From assembly GCA_020442635.1 (NCBI GenBank), contig JAGRJR010000015.1, positions 1 through 48,084 on the forward strand: a DNA stretch of 48,084 nucleotides. Direction: 5' to 3'. This DNA comes from Lysobacterales bacterium (GTDB lineage: Bacteria > Pseudomonadota > Gammaproteobacteria > Xanthomonadales > Marinicellaceae). The notes below the pieces were generated by a model. It worked only from the letters and a program-made list of their open reading frames with translations, was not told the DNA's origin and ran no database searches. Below, piece after piece: positions 34,074-42,730 of this stretch (the stretch's first letter is position 1; the number at the start of each line of letters is the position of its first letter). The position numbers and the translations under genes were made by a program.

Positions 34074-34576
34074 CAACCGTTCTCGCTGAGAAAATGCGTG
34101 ATTTGGGCTTTGGCAAAACGAAGATCCCTTTCTAGGGTGGGCAACGAAATATTTAACAACTTAGCCGCTGACTCTCTGTCTACATTGGTAAAATAGAACA
34201 GGTCAATGGCTTTTGCTGCCCTTTCATCCAATAGAGCCAATTCATTAATGGCGTCATTAATCAAGGAAAAATCAATCATGAGATTACCATTGATTCCCAA
34301 GGCGTCAGTGTAAATAACCCGGCTTTGACTACCACCTCTTTTTTTGCTGCTGTATTGCCTGCCATAATCAACCAACAACCGCCTCATTTGCCTGGCAAGA
34401 ATAAACACATAATGTTCATCCTCTGACTCTATGCCTGTTGGCAGGTCAACCCGAATAAAGGCTTCATGTACCAGATCCGTAGGCGAAAGAGTATGATTAT
34501 CTCTTTCCCCTGACATCAGCTTATTGGCGATGACTTTGAGTTGATTATATATTTCTGAGTCAATCTGATGATTCAT
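34073..34576 (-). CDS. ECF-like RNA polymerase sigma factor
   Basis: A 167-residue protein matching the short TIGR02999-type ECF-like sigma factors: 'LSPTDLVHEAFIRVDLP' (region 2.1), 'HYVFILARQMRRLLVDYGRQYSSKKRGG' (region 2.3-2.4) and a C-terminal helix-turn-helix 'NVDRESAAKLLNISLPTLERDLRFAKAQITHFL' (region 4). No anti-sigma gene is next to it; instead it is coupled to a Ser/Thr kinase gene. This pairing is typical for ECF groups controlled by kinase phosphorylation. I recall the ECF43 system EcfP-PknT in Vibrio as the studied example; the exact group here is not proven. Its own promoter is not obvious. Confidence 0.92.
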   Translation of the reverse strand: MNHQIDSEIYNQLKVIANKLMSGERDNHTLSPTDLVHEAFIRVDLPTGIESEDEHYVFILARQMRRLLVDYGRQYSSKKRGGSQSRVIYTDALGINGNLMIDFSLINDAINELALLDERAAKAIDLFYFTNVDRESAAKLLNISLPTLERDLRFAKAQITHFLSENG

Positions 34577-34733
34577 AAAAGCGGCTTAAAGATAAACAAC
34601 AGTTATTCTATCATCAATACATCACCACGTTTTCATATTCAGTTCGAGCAGACTTTTATTTTGATACGATATTGATATAGCAGCACAGAACCATAAAAAC
34701 ATGAGTATTTAACCAGAGAAGTGATATATGAAA

Positions 34734-34810
34734 TGGCGCGCCCAGAGAGATTCGAACTCCCGACCAACTGGTTCGAAGCCAGTTACTCTATCCAGCTGAG
34801 CTATGGGCGC
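34734..34810 (-). tRNA. tRNA-Arg (anticodon TCG)
   Basis: On the minus strand a complete cloverleaf of 77 bases with encoded CCA: acceptor GCGCCCA/TGGGCGC, D arm GCTC/GAGT with loop AGCTGGATA, anticodon arm ACTGG-CTTCGAA-CCAGT (anticodon TCG reads CGA codons), variable TGGTC, T arm GGGAG-TTCGAAT-CTCTC. It is close to E. coli tRNA-Arg genes in sequence. Partial copies of its two halves lie just upstream in the direction of its transcription. Confidence 0.97.
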
Positions 34811-34949
34811 ATATTTTTTTGTTATTTTTGATAGTTCCAATCAAATCATCAAATGGGTTGGTTCGCATGGCGAATCAGACATTTGTCATTATACCTGAGC
34901 GAAGCCGGTTTTTGCGAAGCAAAAGAAGGGAAGTGAAGCACTTTCTTTC

Positions 34950-35073
34950 ACTCTATCCAGCTGAGCTATGGGCGCTTGTTTGGTTAGATATTGAATTTTA
35001 CTTGGTTTGAAATTATGAGCAATGATTAATTGCAGAATCTCATACCGTTCTTCGAACGGTGCCCAGAGAGATT
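34950..35073 (-). pseudogene. Fragments of duplicated tRNA-Arg
   Basis: The 26 bases at 34950-34975 are identical to the 5' end of the intact tRNA (34785-34810), and 13 bases at 35061-35073 equal the start of its 3' arm (34740-34752). On the minus strand the 3' fragment comes first, then the 5' fragment, then the intact gene. This fits a decayed tandem array or partial copies left by an integration event. Neither fragment can fold into a tRNA. Between them at 35044-35060 is a hairpin ACCGTTC-TTC-GAACGGT. Confidence 0.8.
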
Positions 35074-35108
35074 ACTTGCATGGATGTAGAAGAACCGTGT
35101 GTCGTTGC

Positions 35109-36536
35109 TTACAAACCCTCAGCTGCGAGTTCTAAAATTCTGGCGAGTACGGATTGTATTTTGAATACACCGTTATCAGCATCTATGCCACCACCTGAAT
35201 CGTTAGTCATGCCAACCACAACAATGGGCCATTGACCGTTGTTTTCCAGTAGCCAGCCATGAGTCAACACATGGTAGCCTGTGGCACCAGAGGCCAATGA
35301 ACCACCTTTATACCAAACACGATCCCATTTGGGTCTGACTTGAAATTGTGCCGCTTGGGCGCCGAATGAACGGTCAACCACTCGCATGGCTTCGGAGTCG
35401 CGATCGTATTGACGCAGCTCTGCCATATTAGCACAAATGTCCATCGGTGTGGCACGCCAGCTACCAGCTGTTAACAAAGATTCATTGTTGTGAGGAAAGC
35501 TGCTGACTGGACCCAGGGGCACGATTTGGTTGTTGATAAAGCTCAATTGATTCGGTTCTGTGTCATTGACATAGTTTTGTGAAGTGGCCAAAGGAAACGA
35601 GAAAAATAAATGAAACTGTTCATTGACTGACAGTATCGGCTTTAACACATCAGCATTATCGACACCTGAGTGATCAATATAACCATCAATCACACTTCTT
35701 CCCACAACTTCATGCACCAAGTCTGTGGCTGAGTTATCGCTGTTACCCAGCATCATATTAGCAAGATCTTCCAGTTTAAATACGGTTCCATAAGGTTCAC
35801 GGTTGACCAAACCAGGATTATAAACATCTTCTGAAGCCACAAAAGTAACATTTTGATCAGCTAACAGATTACCTGCATCTATTTCGTCAGCCAGACCACC
35901 CAATACCCAGGGTTTAAACAATGATCCCGTTGCCAGTAATAGGTTGGGATTGTGTGAGTAAATGGCTTCACATTGATCGTTGTCATTGATGTAAGCCACC
36001 AAGACGCCAGTCTGTGCTGCAAAGGTCGTAAACTTATCAATCGCTTGTGTCATGCTCAGATTCATATCTTCAGGGTACATCAGGTTGCCATTGTGACCAA
36101 TCACTCCAAACGCTGTGATTAACTGATTCCCCGAGTAAGAAACCTCTAACAATATTCGACCGGTATTACCATTTTGACCTTCGACAAAAGCAGTCGCATG
36201 CATGGCTGTTAAAGCCACCAAATCAGTGATGACGGCACTTGGGTATGAGGTTCTGACTGAATCGATAAATGTCTGGGTTTGTTGGGCATCAATTTGTGAC
36301 AACCAACCGGCTGAGAAGTGATTGTTGATGTCTGCAATGCTGGTACTGGGTTGTGCCAATTGGTCAAGAATCCATTGCAATTGATTGGCGGCCGGCTCAT
36401 CAGGCAATTGATATTCACCGGCAACTTGTTCAAACAAAGGAGGTACATCTAATGGTCCAAAATGAGCTCTGAATATCAATTGAGCATCTACACAAACAGA
36501 AACTAAAAACCCCACAATCAATACAATTTTTTTCAT
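35109..36536 (-). CDS. Exported serine hydrolase of the class-A beta-lactamase fold
   Basis: A 475-residue protein with GAGGTG upstream and a signal peptide (ending VCVDA, about residue 18). Residues 35-150 resemble the N-terminal domain found before beta-lactamase-like domains in ORF12/LpqF-type proteins ('PAANQLQWILDQLAQPSTSIADINNHFSAGWL'). Residues 155-475 are the hydrolase: S205-L-F-K208 (SxxK), S266-D-N268 (SDN) and K410-G-G (KTG-like). All three active-site motifs are present, but there is no clear E166-type Omega-loop Glu, so beta-lactamase activity is doubtful; esterase or D-peptidase-like activity is as likely. The mature N-terminus starts QLIFRAHFG. It is divergent from the kynurenine genes. 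Confidence 0.87.
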   Translation of the reverse strand: MKKIVLIVGFLVSVCVDAQLIFRAHFGPLDVPPLFEQVAGEYQLPDEPAANQLQWILDQLAQPSTSIADINNHFSAGWLSQIDAQQTQTFIDSVRTSYPSAVITDLVALTAMHATAFVEGQNGNTGRILLEVSYSGNQLITAFGVIGHNGNLMYPEDMNLSMTQAIDKFTTFAAQTGVLVAYINDNDQCEAIYSHNPNLLLATGSLFKPWVLGGLADEIDAGNLLADQNVTFVASEDVYNPGLVNREPYGTVFKLEDLANMMLGNSDNSATDLVHEVVGRSVIDGYIDHSGVDNADVLKPILSVNEQFHLFFSFPLATSQNYVNDTEPNQLSFINNQIVPLGPVSSFPHNNESLLTAGSWRATPMDICANMAELRQYDRDSEAMRVVDRSFGAQAAQFQVRPKWDRVWYKGGSLASGATGYHVLTHGWLLENNGQWPIVVVGMTNDSGGGIDADNGVFKIQSVLARILELAAEGL

Positions 36537-36745
36537 ACCACACCTCAGAATTCTCTAATGATTTTAAATCAAATGCTGCCATGATTCACTGTTTTGCATG
36601 ATTTTTTAGCTGTGCAAATTGCTTTTATTGATTAGTTCACATAAGTCACTTTGAGCATTGAGCTTTTCAGGGATAAATGCAGGGTTCAGGCACTTTTTTA
36701 CGCTCCGTTTGTTTATAATAATCATTTTCTTATCAGATCAATATC

Positions 36746-38017
36746 ATGGCTTTTGAAGATTCGTTGGCTTTTGCTCAATCATTGGACCAACAGGACCCAT
36801 TGGCGCACATGCGGGATGCTTTTCATATTCCGAAGATAAATGGAAGCAATGAGGATGAAATTTATTTTTGTGGCAACTCCCTTGGTTTGCAACCCAAGTT
36901 GACGTCTCAGTACCTCAATGATGAATTAACCAAGTGGCAACAACTTGGGGTGAAAGGACATTTTGATTGTGAGTTTCCGTGGATGCCTTACCATGAGTTT
37001 TTGACCGAAGAGTCAGCCAAATTGGTCGGCGCCAAACCCTCTGAAGTGGTTTGTATGAATTCTCTAACAGCGAATTTACATTTTTTGATGGTGAGTTTTT
37101 ATCGACCCACCCAACAAAAATTCAAGGTATTGATTGAAGACCACGCGTTTCCATCAGATCATTACGCGGTGGAGTCACAAATCAAATTCCATGGCTTTGA
37201 CCCAGATGAAGCCATGGTGTTATTGAAACCGCGTGAGGGTGAGGAATGTTTACAGCTGGACGATATTCTTGCCACCATTGATGCCCATGCCAATGAACTG
37301 GCATTGATTATGTTGCCGGGGGTTCAGTATTACACTGGTCAAGTTTTTGATATGCAGGCGATTGCTGATGCCGCGCAACATCATGACATTGTGGTGGGTT
37401 TTGATTTGGCGCACGCAACAGGCAATGTTGTCATGAAGTTACATGATTGGGGTGTGGATTTTGCTGCCTGGTGTAGCTATAAATATTTGAATTCAGGTCC
37501 AGGTTCTGTGGCTGGTTGCTTTGTCCATGAAAAACACCATGACAATGCGGATTTACCGCGTTTTGCCGGTTGGTGGGGACATGACAAAGCCACGCGTTTC
37601 AAAATGGAAAATCATTTCATTCCAATTCAATCGGCTGAAGGTTGGCAATTGTCCAATCCGCCCATTTTATCTTTGGCAGCCATTCGGGCTTCATTGGACA
37701 CCTTTAAACAAGCGGGTGGAATTTCTGCGCTTCGAGACAAATCGAAACAATTGGCCGCTTATTTGCGTTTTTTATTGAACAATCGACTCAAAAATCAAGT
37801 TGAAATCATCACCCCAGATGATCAACTGAGCGGTTGCCAATTATCGATTTGTATCAACAGCAATAAAACCGGCAAGGATGTGTTCAATGCCATTGAAGCC
37901 GCAGGCGTAACCTGTGACTGGCGTGAACCCAATGTGATTCGGGTGGCACCGGTGCCGCTTTACAATACATTTGAAGATTGTGTCCGTTTTGTCGATATTT
38001 TGGAGGCTTCATTATGA
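36746..38017 (+). CDS. kynU: Kynureninase
   Basis: A 423-residue PLP enzyme of normal length. 'YFCGNSLGLQPKLTSQYLNDELTKWQQLGVKGHF' is the family start, 'VVCMNSLTANLHFLMVSFY' follows, then 'QYYTGQVFDM', 'VGFDLAHATGNV' with the PLP Asp, and CSYKYLNSGPGS with PLP Lys246. It cleaves kynurenine or 3-hydroxykynurenine to anthranilate or 3-hydroxyanthranilate plus alanine. Its TGA overlaps the kmo ATG by 4 bp (ATGA), giving translational coupling. Together they direct tryptophan-derived kynurenine to 3-hydroxyanthranilate. No tryptophan dioxygenase or 3-hydroxyanthranilate dioxygenase gene is in the window. Confidence 0.97.
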   Translation: MAFEDSLAFAQSLDQQDPLAHMRDAFHIPKINGSNEDEIYFCGNSLGLQPKLTSQYLNDELTKWQQLGVKGHFDCEFPWMPYHEFLTEESAKLVGAKPSEVVCMNSLTANLHFLMVSFYRPTQQKFKVLIEDHAFPSDHYAVESQIKFHGFDPDEAMVLLKPREGEECLQLDDILATIDAHANELALIMLPGVQYYTGQVFDMQAIADAAQHHDIVVGFDLAHATGNVVMKLHDWGVDFAAWCSYKYLNSGPGSVAGCFVHEKHHDNADLPRFAGWWGHDKATRFKMENHFIPIQSAEGWQLSNPPILSLAAIRASLDTFKQAGGISALRDKSKQLAAYLRFLLNNRLKNQVEIITPDDQLSGCQLSICINSNKTGKDVFNAIEAAGVTCDWREPNVIRVAPVPLYNTFEDCVRFVDILEASL

Positions 38018-39366
38018 ACAATAAACCCCAACACATTGTGATTATCGGTGCCGGCTTAGTGGGTTCCATGCATGCCAACTATTTGGCGCGCCGAGGTTAT
38101 CAGGTTACTGTTTATGAACAACTGCCAGACATCCGCAAAGAAGCCATTCCAGCTGGTCGTTCAATCAATTTAGCTTTGGCCAATCGCGGTATTGATGCTT
38201 TGGATCGTTTGGGCCTAATGGATCAGGTCAATCCTTTATTGATTCCGATGCAAGGTCGTATGTTGCACAATGAGCAAGGCGATTTGAAATTCCAAAGTTA
38301 TGGTCAAAAACCCGAAGAAGTTATTTATTCAGTTTCTCGTGCTGGATTAGTGAGCTTGTTACGTGATGCAGCAGAGGCTAAGGGAGTGGTTTTTAAATTC
38401 AAATCGGAATGTGTTGATATTGATTTTGATAACAACAAATGCACGCAAAGAAACATGATTACTGAACAGACAACTGTTGTTTCATTTGACTATCTAATTG
38501 GTGCTGATGGTGGTGGCAGCCAGGTGCGTGAATCTATGAAAGGCTTGCATGAAACTGAATACACTGCAGATATTCTGGATCACTCATACAAGGAATTGAA
38601 CATTCCTGCTGGCTCAGATGGTTCATTTCAAATGGAAAAAGAGGCTTTGCATATTTGGCCACGCAATGATTTTATGCTGATTGGCTTACCTAATCCTGAT
38701 GCCACTTTTACCGTGACTTTGTTTATGCCCAATGAAGGCTCCATCAGTTTTGCATCGGTGAATGATAAAGTCACATTGAACCAGTTGTTCGACGAACAGT
38801 TTGCTGATGTCAAAGCCTTAATTCCTGATCTGGAAGATGATTACTTCAACAATCCAACCGGCTATTTGGGCACCATCCGTTGTAACGATTGGCATTATAA
38901 AAATGTGGTGCTTTCAGGCGATGCAGCCCACGCGATTGTGCCATTTCATGGTCAGGGCATGAACGCGGGTTTTGAAGACTGTGTGGCGATGGAAAAAGCG
39001 CTGAATAAGTACAACGATGATTGGGATTTGGCGATGCCGGCATTTGTGGAAAGCCGCATGGCCAACAGCAATGCCATCGCAGACATGGCTTTGGAAAATT
39101 ATGTAGAAATGCGTTCTTCGGTGAATGATCCGAAATTTCATTTAAAAAAAGCCATTGCCTTTGAACTGGAAAAGCGCCTGCCGGAATATTTCATTCCTCG
39201 CTATTCGATGGTGATGTTTCATCTGATTCCTTATGCCACAGCCTTTGCTCGTGGCAAGATTCAATTCAAAATTTTAGACAGCCTGGTCGAAGGCATTGAT
39301 GGCATTGAACAAGTTGATTTTGAACGTGCTGAACGAATGGTGAAGCAGAAGTTGCCCCGCTTGTGA
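38014..39366 (+). CDS. kmo: Kynurenine 3-monooxygenase
   Basis: The ATG at 38014 with TGGAGG upstream gives a 450-residue FAD enzyme; earlier in-frame codons lie inside kynU. 'IVIIGAGLVGSMHANYLARRGYQVTVYEQ' is the FAD-binding Rossmann fold, 'AGRSINLALANRGIDALDRLG' the KMO-specific loop, 'LIGADGGGSQVR' the DG motif and 'LSGDAAHAIVPFHGQGMNAGFEDC' the GD motif. The C-terminal membrane-associated helices of KMO are represented by 'VMFHLIPYATAFARGKIQF'. It hydroxylates L-kynurenine with NADPH and O2. The gene is coupled to kynU and followed one base later by a small lipoprotein gene. Confidence 0.97.
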   Translation: MNNKPQHIVIIGAGLVGSMHANYLARRGYQVTVYEQLPDIRKEAIPAGRSINLALANRGIDALDRLGLMDQVNPLLIPMQGRMLHNEQGDLKFQSYGQKPEEVIYSVSRAGLVSLLRDAAEAKGVVFKFKSECVDIDFDNNKCTQRNMITEQTTVVSFDYLIGADGGGSQVRESMKGLHETEYTADILDHSYKELNIPAGSDGSFQMEKEALHIWPRNDFMLIGLPNPDATFTVTLFMPNEGSISFASVNDKVTLNQLFDEQFADVKALIPDLEDDYFNNPTGYLGTIRCNDWHYKNVVLSGDAAHAIVPFHGQGMNAGFEDCVAMEKALNKYNDDWDLAMPAFVESRMANSNAIADMALENYVEMRSSVNDPKFHLKKAIAFELEKRLPEYFIPRYSMVMFHLIPYATAFARGKIQFKILDSLVEGIDGIEQVDFERAERMVKQKLPRL

Positions 39367-39367
39367 A

Positions 39368-39829
39368 ATGAAAAGCTGGTTGTATTTACCATTTATCTTG
39401 TCACTATCTTCATGTCAAATTAATAAAAAGAATTTCCCTGCTTGGGGATCTATTGGTGATATAGGGTTTGCTATGAACATTAATCAATTGGCAGGAGATC
39501 ATGCTGTAGATTGTGGTTTTTTTGATCTGAAAAGTAAAGCAGAAACAAGTAACTATGCCGAAGGGTATCATTGCGCAGAAGGTGCCTACAAGCAAGGGTT
39601 GCCATTTAAGTTGGGTACATTAACTGTACCAATTGATTCATATTTTTATCAAGCACACCTTGAATCTGCTGATGGTAAATACCTTGAAGTTAATTTTGAT
39701 ATTTATCCAGATATGAATGCTAATCATCACATACTTTGGACTCGCTCTTGTGAGAAATTTCAATTCAACACGACTCAAAAACAAATTATTGGTGTCAACT
39801 GTGAAAAGGTCTCAGAATATTCTTGGTAA
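39368..39829 (+). CDS. Small predicted lipoprotein
   Basis: A 153-residue protein beginning with a lipoprotein signal (SWLYLPFILSLSSC, Cys16 after LSS). The mature part has four or five further Cys (VDCGFF, YHCAEG, RSCEKF, VNCEKV), suggesting disulfides, and a beta-rich pattern. I do not recognise the family. It starts one base after the kmo stop and ends at a strong terminator, so it belongs to the kynU-kmo transcript, but nothing in the sequence links it to kynurenine chemistry. Confidence 0.7.
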   Translation: MKSWLYLPFILSLSSCQINKKNFPAWGSIGDIGFAMNINQLAGDHAVDCGFFDLKSKAETSNYAEGYHCAEGAYKQGLPFKLGTLTVPIDSYFYQAHLESADGKYLEVNFDIYPDMNANHHILWTRSCEKFQFNTTQKQIIGVNCEKVSEYSW

Positions 39830-39832
39830 CAA

Positions 39833-39857
39833 AAAACCCGACATCATATCGGGTTTT
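39833..39857 (+). terminator. Terminator of the kynU-kmo-lipoprotein operon
   Basis: AAAACCCGA (39833-39841) pairs with TCGGGTTTT (39849-39857) around a 7-base loop, with the T-run in the 3' arm. It starts three bases after the lipoprotein stop codon. Confidence 0.9.
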
Positions 39858-39924
39858 AGTCTAAATGACTGATTTTATTTGTCGATGGTAAGAAACTAAC
39901 ACAAAAATACTCAGTCATTTGTTT

Positions 39925-40185
39925 TTATTTCACAGCCTTCTTAAGCACCCCTATCACCAGCAATAAGATAATGGCACCAATGGTGGCATTGATAATAGCG
40001 GCTATTAAGCCACCACCCAAAGATACGCCCAGCATACCCAATACATAACCGCCGACAAATGCGCCGATGATGCCAATCACGATATTGGCAACCAGGCCAA
40101 AACCGGAACCTTTCATTAAAGTGCCAGCCAACCAACCAGCAACGGCTCCCACAATCAAGGTAATCAATAAACCTTCTAAAGTCAT
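39925..40185 (-). CDS. GlsB/YeaQ/YmgE-family stress-response membrane protein
   Basis: The ATG at 40185 has GAGGAG upstream; the longer frame lacks a ribosome site. The 86-residue protein has three Gly-rich hydrophobic segments: 'LITLIVGAVAGWLAGTLMKG', 'GLVANIVIGIIGAFVGGYVLG' and 'GLIAAIINATIGAIILLLVIG'. This is the transglycosylase-associated (Tag/GlsB) family, small inner-membrane proteins induced by stress with unknown mechanism. Confidence 0.92.
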   Translation of the reverse strand: MTLEGLLITLIVGAVAGWLAGTLMKGSGFGLVANIVIGIIGAFVGGYVLGMLGVSLGGGLIAAIINATIGAIILLLVIGVLKKAVK

Positions 40186-40332
40186 GTTTTTCTCCTCTCG
40201 TATTACATGCGTGTAACCAACCATATTGGGTGATTTTGTGCACAATAACAAAATAACATAATTCGTCATTTAATACGATTGATTTTAGTGACTGACAGGC
40301 TCTAAACAATTAATTGAATAAAAGAATTTCCT

Positions 40333-42258
40333 TTGTTTAGATCATTGCCTTTTTTAAGGGAACAGTTGTGGTTCCTGTTGAAGTTTTGCTGCTTTACTCT
40401 TGTTGTGTTGGCAATCTCAAGAGTTGTACTGGTGACTCTCTATTTTGATCGCGTCAAAGATGTCGATTCCTTGTATCAAATTTTGTGGGGTGGTTTGCGT
40501 ATTGATGTCTCTTTGGTTGCTCAAGTAGTTGCTTTTCCCTGTTTGCTGCTGCTACTCAGTGTTTTGACTTGGTTTAAAGGGAAATTTGTCCACAGGTTTA
40601 TTCGCATTTGGTGTTGGTTATTTTTTACTATTATGGTACTTATGGAGGCTGCCACTCCCAGTTTCATCAATGAATACGACACCAGACCCAATCGATTGTT
40701 TGTTGAGTATTTGAATTCACCCAATGAGGTGGCTGGCATGCTGCTGAAAGGCTATTGGGTACAATTGATTGTAGTGATTTTACTGGTAAGCGCTTTGTCT
40801 TATTGGACTTTTCGTTGGATAAAAGTTAAACAAAAACATGAATCCAGTTTCAGCCCATTAGCATCAGTTGCTATGGTGTTTGTTCTGCTTGTTTTGACAC
40901 TGCTTATCAGATCAGGTTTTCAACACCGTCCAATCAATCCAGCCATGGTGGCTTTTTCTAATGACAGCATGGTCAATTCCTTACCTTTAAATTCCACTTA
41001 CAGTTTGATGTATGCCATTTATCAGATGGGTAATGAAGCATCGGCTTCCAAATTGTATGGTTCAATTAATGAAGCTGAAATGCTCAAAATTATTAGACAG
41101 AACATGTCGCCAAAAGCTGAGTTTCTCAGTGATGAACTGCCTACCTTGCATACCAATCAAGCGACAGGACAACAGAATAACCTGAATTTGATCGTGGTGG
41201 TTGAAGAAAGCCTTGGTGCACAATTTGTGGGTTCATTGGGAGGAAAGCCATTGACCCCATCGATTGACAGTTATCGAGACAAAAGCTGGTTCTTTACCGA
41301 TTTATATGCAACTGGGACAAGATCAGCCCGAGGATTGGAGGCCATTACCACCGGGTTTCTACCGTCACCTGCCCGTGCGGTTTTGAAACTACCCAAAGCG
41401 CAAAAAAACTTTTATACCATTGCGCAAACGCTGGCTGAACAGGGTTACCAAAACACCTTTATCTATGGTGGTGAAAGTCATTTTGACAACATGAAAGGGT
41501 TCTTTCTGGCCAATGGTTTTCATCGTTCTATTGACCAAAATGATTACGAAAATCCGCAGTTTCTCGGTAACTGGGGCGTTTCTGATGAAGACTTATTTAA
41601 CCGGGCTTATCAGGAAATCAGTAGCCCAACAGAACAACCTCAATTTACCCTGATATTCACTTCGAGCAATCACACACCCTTCGAGTTTCCTGATAATAAA
41701 ATTAAGTTGTATGACAAGGAAAAAAACACGGTTAATAACGCGGTCAAATATGCTGATTATGCGCTGGGTAAATTCCTTGGACAATTGGAACAGGGTGGCC
41801 ATCTTGAAAATTCGATTGTTATGGTGGTCGCAGATCATGATGCCCGTGTCATGGGAGAGGCTTTGGTGCCAGTCAATCGCTTCCATATTCCAGGCTTTAT
41901 TTTAGGTCAGGGTGTTAAACACCAAGTTGATCAAACTTTGGTGAGTCAAATTGACTTGGCACCAACATTATTGAGTCTGCTCGGCATAGAGTCTCCCAAT
42001 CCGATGTTAGGTAGAGATTTGAGCCAGTTAGAAGACAATTATCACGGCCGAGCCATCATGCAATATGCTGATAAACAAGCCTTTTTGACCGAGGACAAAG
42101 TAGTGATTTTACAACCCGAGAAGAAACCTGTGAGTTACCAACGGAGTAACGGCCAAATTGACTACAATCACCCATTGATCGCAAATAATACGGCTCTGGC
42201 TTTTGCTCAATTTGCCAGTTGGTCATACAATAATGAAAAATATAAACTGGCCAAGTGA
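40333..42258 (+). CDS. LTA-synthase-like sulfatase-fold membrane enzyme
   Basis: A 641-residue protein. The frame begins with TTG at 40333 and has no ATG before the first membrane helix, so the exact start is unsure. Residues 1-200 hold about five transmembrane helices; the rest is an extracytoplasmic alkaline-phosphatase/sulfatase-fold domain. Catalytic features are 'VVVEESLGAQFVGSLGG' (metal-binding Glu), 'YATGTRSARGLEAITTGFLP' with the nucleophile Thr, 'FIYGGESHFDNMKGFF', 'TSSNHTPFEFPD' and 'MVVADHDARV'. Gram-negative members transfer phosphoglycerol (as in OpgB) or phosphoethanolamine to glycans or lipids. The acceptor cannot be told from sequence. Confidence 0.85.
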   Translation: MFRSLPFLREQLWFLLKFCCFTLVVLAISRVVLVTLYFDRVKDVDSLYQILWGGLRIDVSLVAQVVAFPCLLLLLSVLTWFKGKFVHRFIRIWCWLFFTIMVLMEAATPSFINEYDTRPNRLFVEYLNSPNEVAGMLLKGYWVQLIVVILLVSALSYWTFRWIKVKQKHESSFSPLASVAMVFVLLVLTLLIRSGFQHRPINPAMVAFSNDSMVNSLPLNSTYSLMYAIYQMGNEASASKLYGSINEAEMLKIIRQNMSPKAEFLSDELPTLHTNQATGQQNNLNLIVVVEESLGAQFVGSLGGKPLTPSIDSYRDKSWFFTDLYATGTRSARGLEAITTGFLPSPARAVLKLPKAQKNFYTIAQTLAEQGYQNTFIYGGESHFDNMKGFFLANGFHRSIDQNDYENPQFLGNWGVSDEDLFNRAYQEISSPTEQPQFTLIFTSSNHTPFEFPDNKIKLYDKEKNTVNNAVKYADYALGKFLGQLEQGGHLENSIVMVVADHDARVMGEALVPVNRFHIPGFILGQGVKHQVDQTLVSQIDLAPTLLSLLGIESPNPMLGRDLSQLEDNYHGRAIMQYADKQAFLTEDKVVILQPEKKPVSYQRSNGQIDYNHPLIANNTALAFAQFASWSYNNEKYKLAK

Positions 42259-42263
42259 CTCTG

Positions 42264-42719
42264 TTAACTTGTCAAACTTAATTTAAACCCTTCATGGCTG
42301 GGCACGAAGCCAAGTTGTTGATAAAATCTGATGGCATCGGATCGTTGCTTGTCAGACGTTAATTGCACCAGCTGGCAACTCCGTTCCCTGCCTCGTTTAA
42401 TGGCCCATTCAAACAACAACCTGCCAACACCTTGACCTCGGTGGTCCTTATGTACCCGCACGCCTTCAATCAAACAACGCCACGAACCTTGATAGGTCAA
42501 ATAAGGAATAAAGGTCAGTTGTAACATACCAATAATTTGCTGATCTTGTTCAGCCACTATCAACTCGTTGTTCGGATCTTTATCAATGGTAGCAAATGCC
42601 TGGAGGTATGACTCAGTTAGTGGTAAAGTCGGGTTTTCACGCTTGGCGCCCAATGGATCATCAGCCAACATTTGAACCAGTTGAGGAAGGTCTTTTTTTT
42701 GGGCTTGTCGGAATTTCAT
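42264..42719 (-). CDS. GNAT-family N-acetyltransferase
   Basis: I use ATG 42719 (151 residues); a GTG two codons earlier is possible. 'EGVRVHKDHRGQGVGRLLFEWAIKRGRE' contains the acetyl-CoA loop RGQGVG, and 'CQLVQLTSDKQRSDAIRFYQQLGFVPSHEGFKL' is the usual C-terminal strand and helix. The substrate is unknown. It begins 11 bp after the SUFU-domain gene stop, so the two are probably co-transcribed. Confidence 0.88.
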   Translation of the reverse strand: MKFRQAQKKDLPQLVQMLADDPLGAKRENPTLPLTESYLQAFATIDKDPNNELIVAEQDQQIIGMLQLTFIPYLTYQGSWRCLIEGVRVHKDHRGQGVGRLLFEWAIKRGRERSCQLVQLTSDKQRSDAIRFYQQLGFVPSHEGFKLSLTS

Positions 42720-42730
42720 GACCACCGATC

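Noticed and set aside
34734..35073. Genomic island bounded by tRNA attachment sites
   Set aside because: The repeats are only about 300 bp apart and no integrase or cargo lies between them.
35109..36536. QLIFRAHFG at the mature N-terminus of the serine hydrolase as a further copy of the IF-x-DGFE tail
   Set aside because: It is at the wrong end of the protein and lacks the DGFE residues; similarity is limited to I-F and a later F.
36746..39829. Kynurenine genes as part of a secondary-metabolite cluster
   Set aside because: No synthetase, tailoring or export genes adjoin; the pair fits ordinary tryptophan or NAD metabolism.
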